Made by a program: the position numbers and the translations under genes
The notes under the pieces: model-generated
Databases searched by the model: none
What the model was told of the DNA's origin: nothing
Seen by the model: the letters and a program-made list of their open reading frames with translations, nothing else
NCBI RefSeq assembly: GCF_900169565.1
Contig: NZ_LT828648.1
Location: forward strand, 2,234,876-2,298,875
Direction: 5' to 3'
Length of the DNA: 64,000 bases
Source of the DNA: Nitrospira japonica
GTDB lineage: Bacteria > Nitrospirota > Nitrospiria > Nitrospirales > Nitrospiraceae
Shown: piece after piece, positions 63,780 through 64,000 of the stretch
How positions within the stretch are numbered: the stretch's first letter is position 1
Layout: each line of letters begins with the position of its first letter

Positions 63780-64000
63780 TTAGAAGGATGCCCGCACCGT
63801 GTTCGGTGCGCCGGGAGTTCCGCACTTGTTGCAGACTCCCGAGGTGATCTTCGCCTGGAGTTTTTCCTCGAGATAGTCTTCGAGGCGTTGCCAGATCCCG
63901 CCGCCGGTCTTGACCCGCTTGCACTTGGCGCAGAGGCAGAGGGTGCCGCGGAGCGATTTCAACTCCTGGACCGTCTTACCCAACTGCTTGGCCTGCTCGT
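63780..64000 (-). CDS. C-terminal part of a signalling-type protein with paired-cysteine motif (partial)
   Basis: The minus-strand frame is open to the window edge (the codons before LGKTVQEL read EQAK), so the start is outside. A coiled coil leads to CAKCKRVKTGGGIWQRLEDY and GVCNKCG, the motif often found between or after domains of PAS-type kinases, GGDEF and response-regulator proteins. The upstream domain is not visible. Confidence 0.7.
   Translation of the reverse strand, partial: EQAKQLGKTVQELKSLRGTLCLCAKCKRVKTGGGIWQRLEDYLEEKLQAKITSGVCNKCGTPGAPNTVRASF

Overview
The window reads as a chromosomal segment of a high-GC, Gram-negative nitrifier of the Nitrospira type (phylum Nitrospirota). 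This is inferred from the gene set: a complete urea system (porin, UrtABCDE, UT-family channel, urease with accessory proteins), a cyanate/nitrate ABC transporter with cyanase, three Amt proteins, and a Rieske/cytochrome b pair next to a membrane-anchored octaheme cytochrome c. No ammonia monooxygenase or nitrite oxidoreductase gene is present, so canonical nitrite oxidiser and comammox cannot be told apart.

Layout. 1-176: 3' end of rapZ. 423-5295: type IV pilus operon pilMNOPQ with a strong terminator. 5539-8002: aroB and a GAF-GAF-ANTAR RNA-binding regulator. 8037-8978: lipoprotein on the minus strand. 9049-16451: leader RNA, outer-membrane porin, urtABCDE. 16738-18515: a lipoprotein and a second porin. 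25270 down to 18579 (minus strand): urea channel, ureA, B, C, E, F, G, D. 25388-33284: leader RNA, nadE, amtB, glnB, glnD, glnA. 33305-37363: two leader RNAs in series, a NrtABC/Cyn-type transporter, cynS. 37364-43432: leader RNA, amtB2, a small protein, amtB3, Rieske protein, cytochrome b, octaheme cytochrome. 43513-53475: housekeeping and envelope genes (CBS protein, ABC-F ATPase, rnhA, TPR protein, MltC-like transglycosylase, HtrA-like protease, small lipoproteins). 53569-59153: iron-uptake operon of fecI, fecR, TonB receptor, PepSY protein and a 59-residue membrane protein, with a Fur-box-like site. 59154-59700: an Rhs fragment and a long inverted repeat. 59701-63767: two divergent single-domain GlnE-like genes. 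63780-64000: 3' end of a gene with a paired-cysteine motif.

The main discovery is a set of leader RNAs upstream of every plus-strand nitrogen-acquisition operon in the window. Four leaders carry two hairpins whose six-base loops all have A at position 1 and G at position 4 and are closed by AC/GT. The second hairpin overlaps, and is mutually exclusive with, an intrinsic terminator. A fifth element has the second hairpin and terminator but only an atypical first hairpin. This is the architecture known for ANTAR-type antitermination (NasR, AmiR, EutV families), and a GAF-GAF-ANTAR protein is encoded at 6737-8002. I infer a local ANTAR regulon controlling urea uptake, ammonium/glutamine assimilation, cyanate/nitrate uptake and ammonium transport coupled to an unusual electron-transfer cluster. 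The urease/urea-channel transcript on the minus strand has an ordinary promoter and no such leader. Post-translational nitrogen control is also encoded here: PII, GlnD, and GlnE split into two genes, one of them carrying GlnD-like ACT domains.
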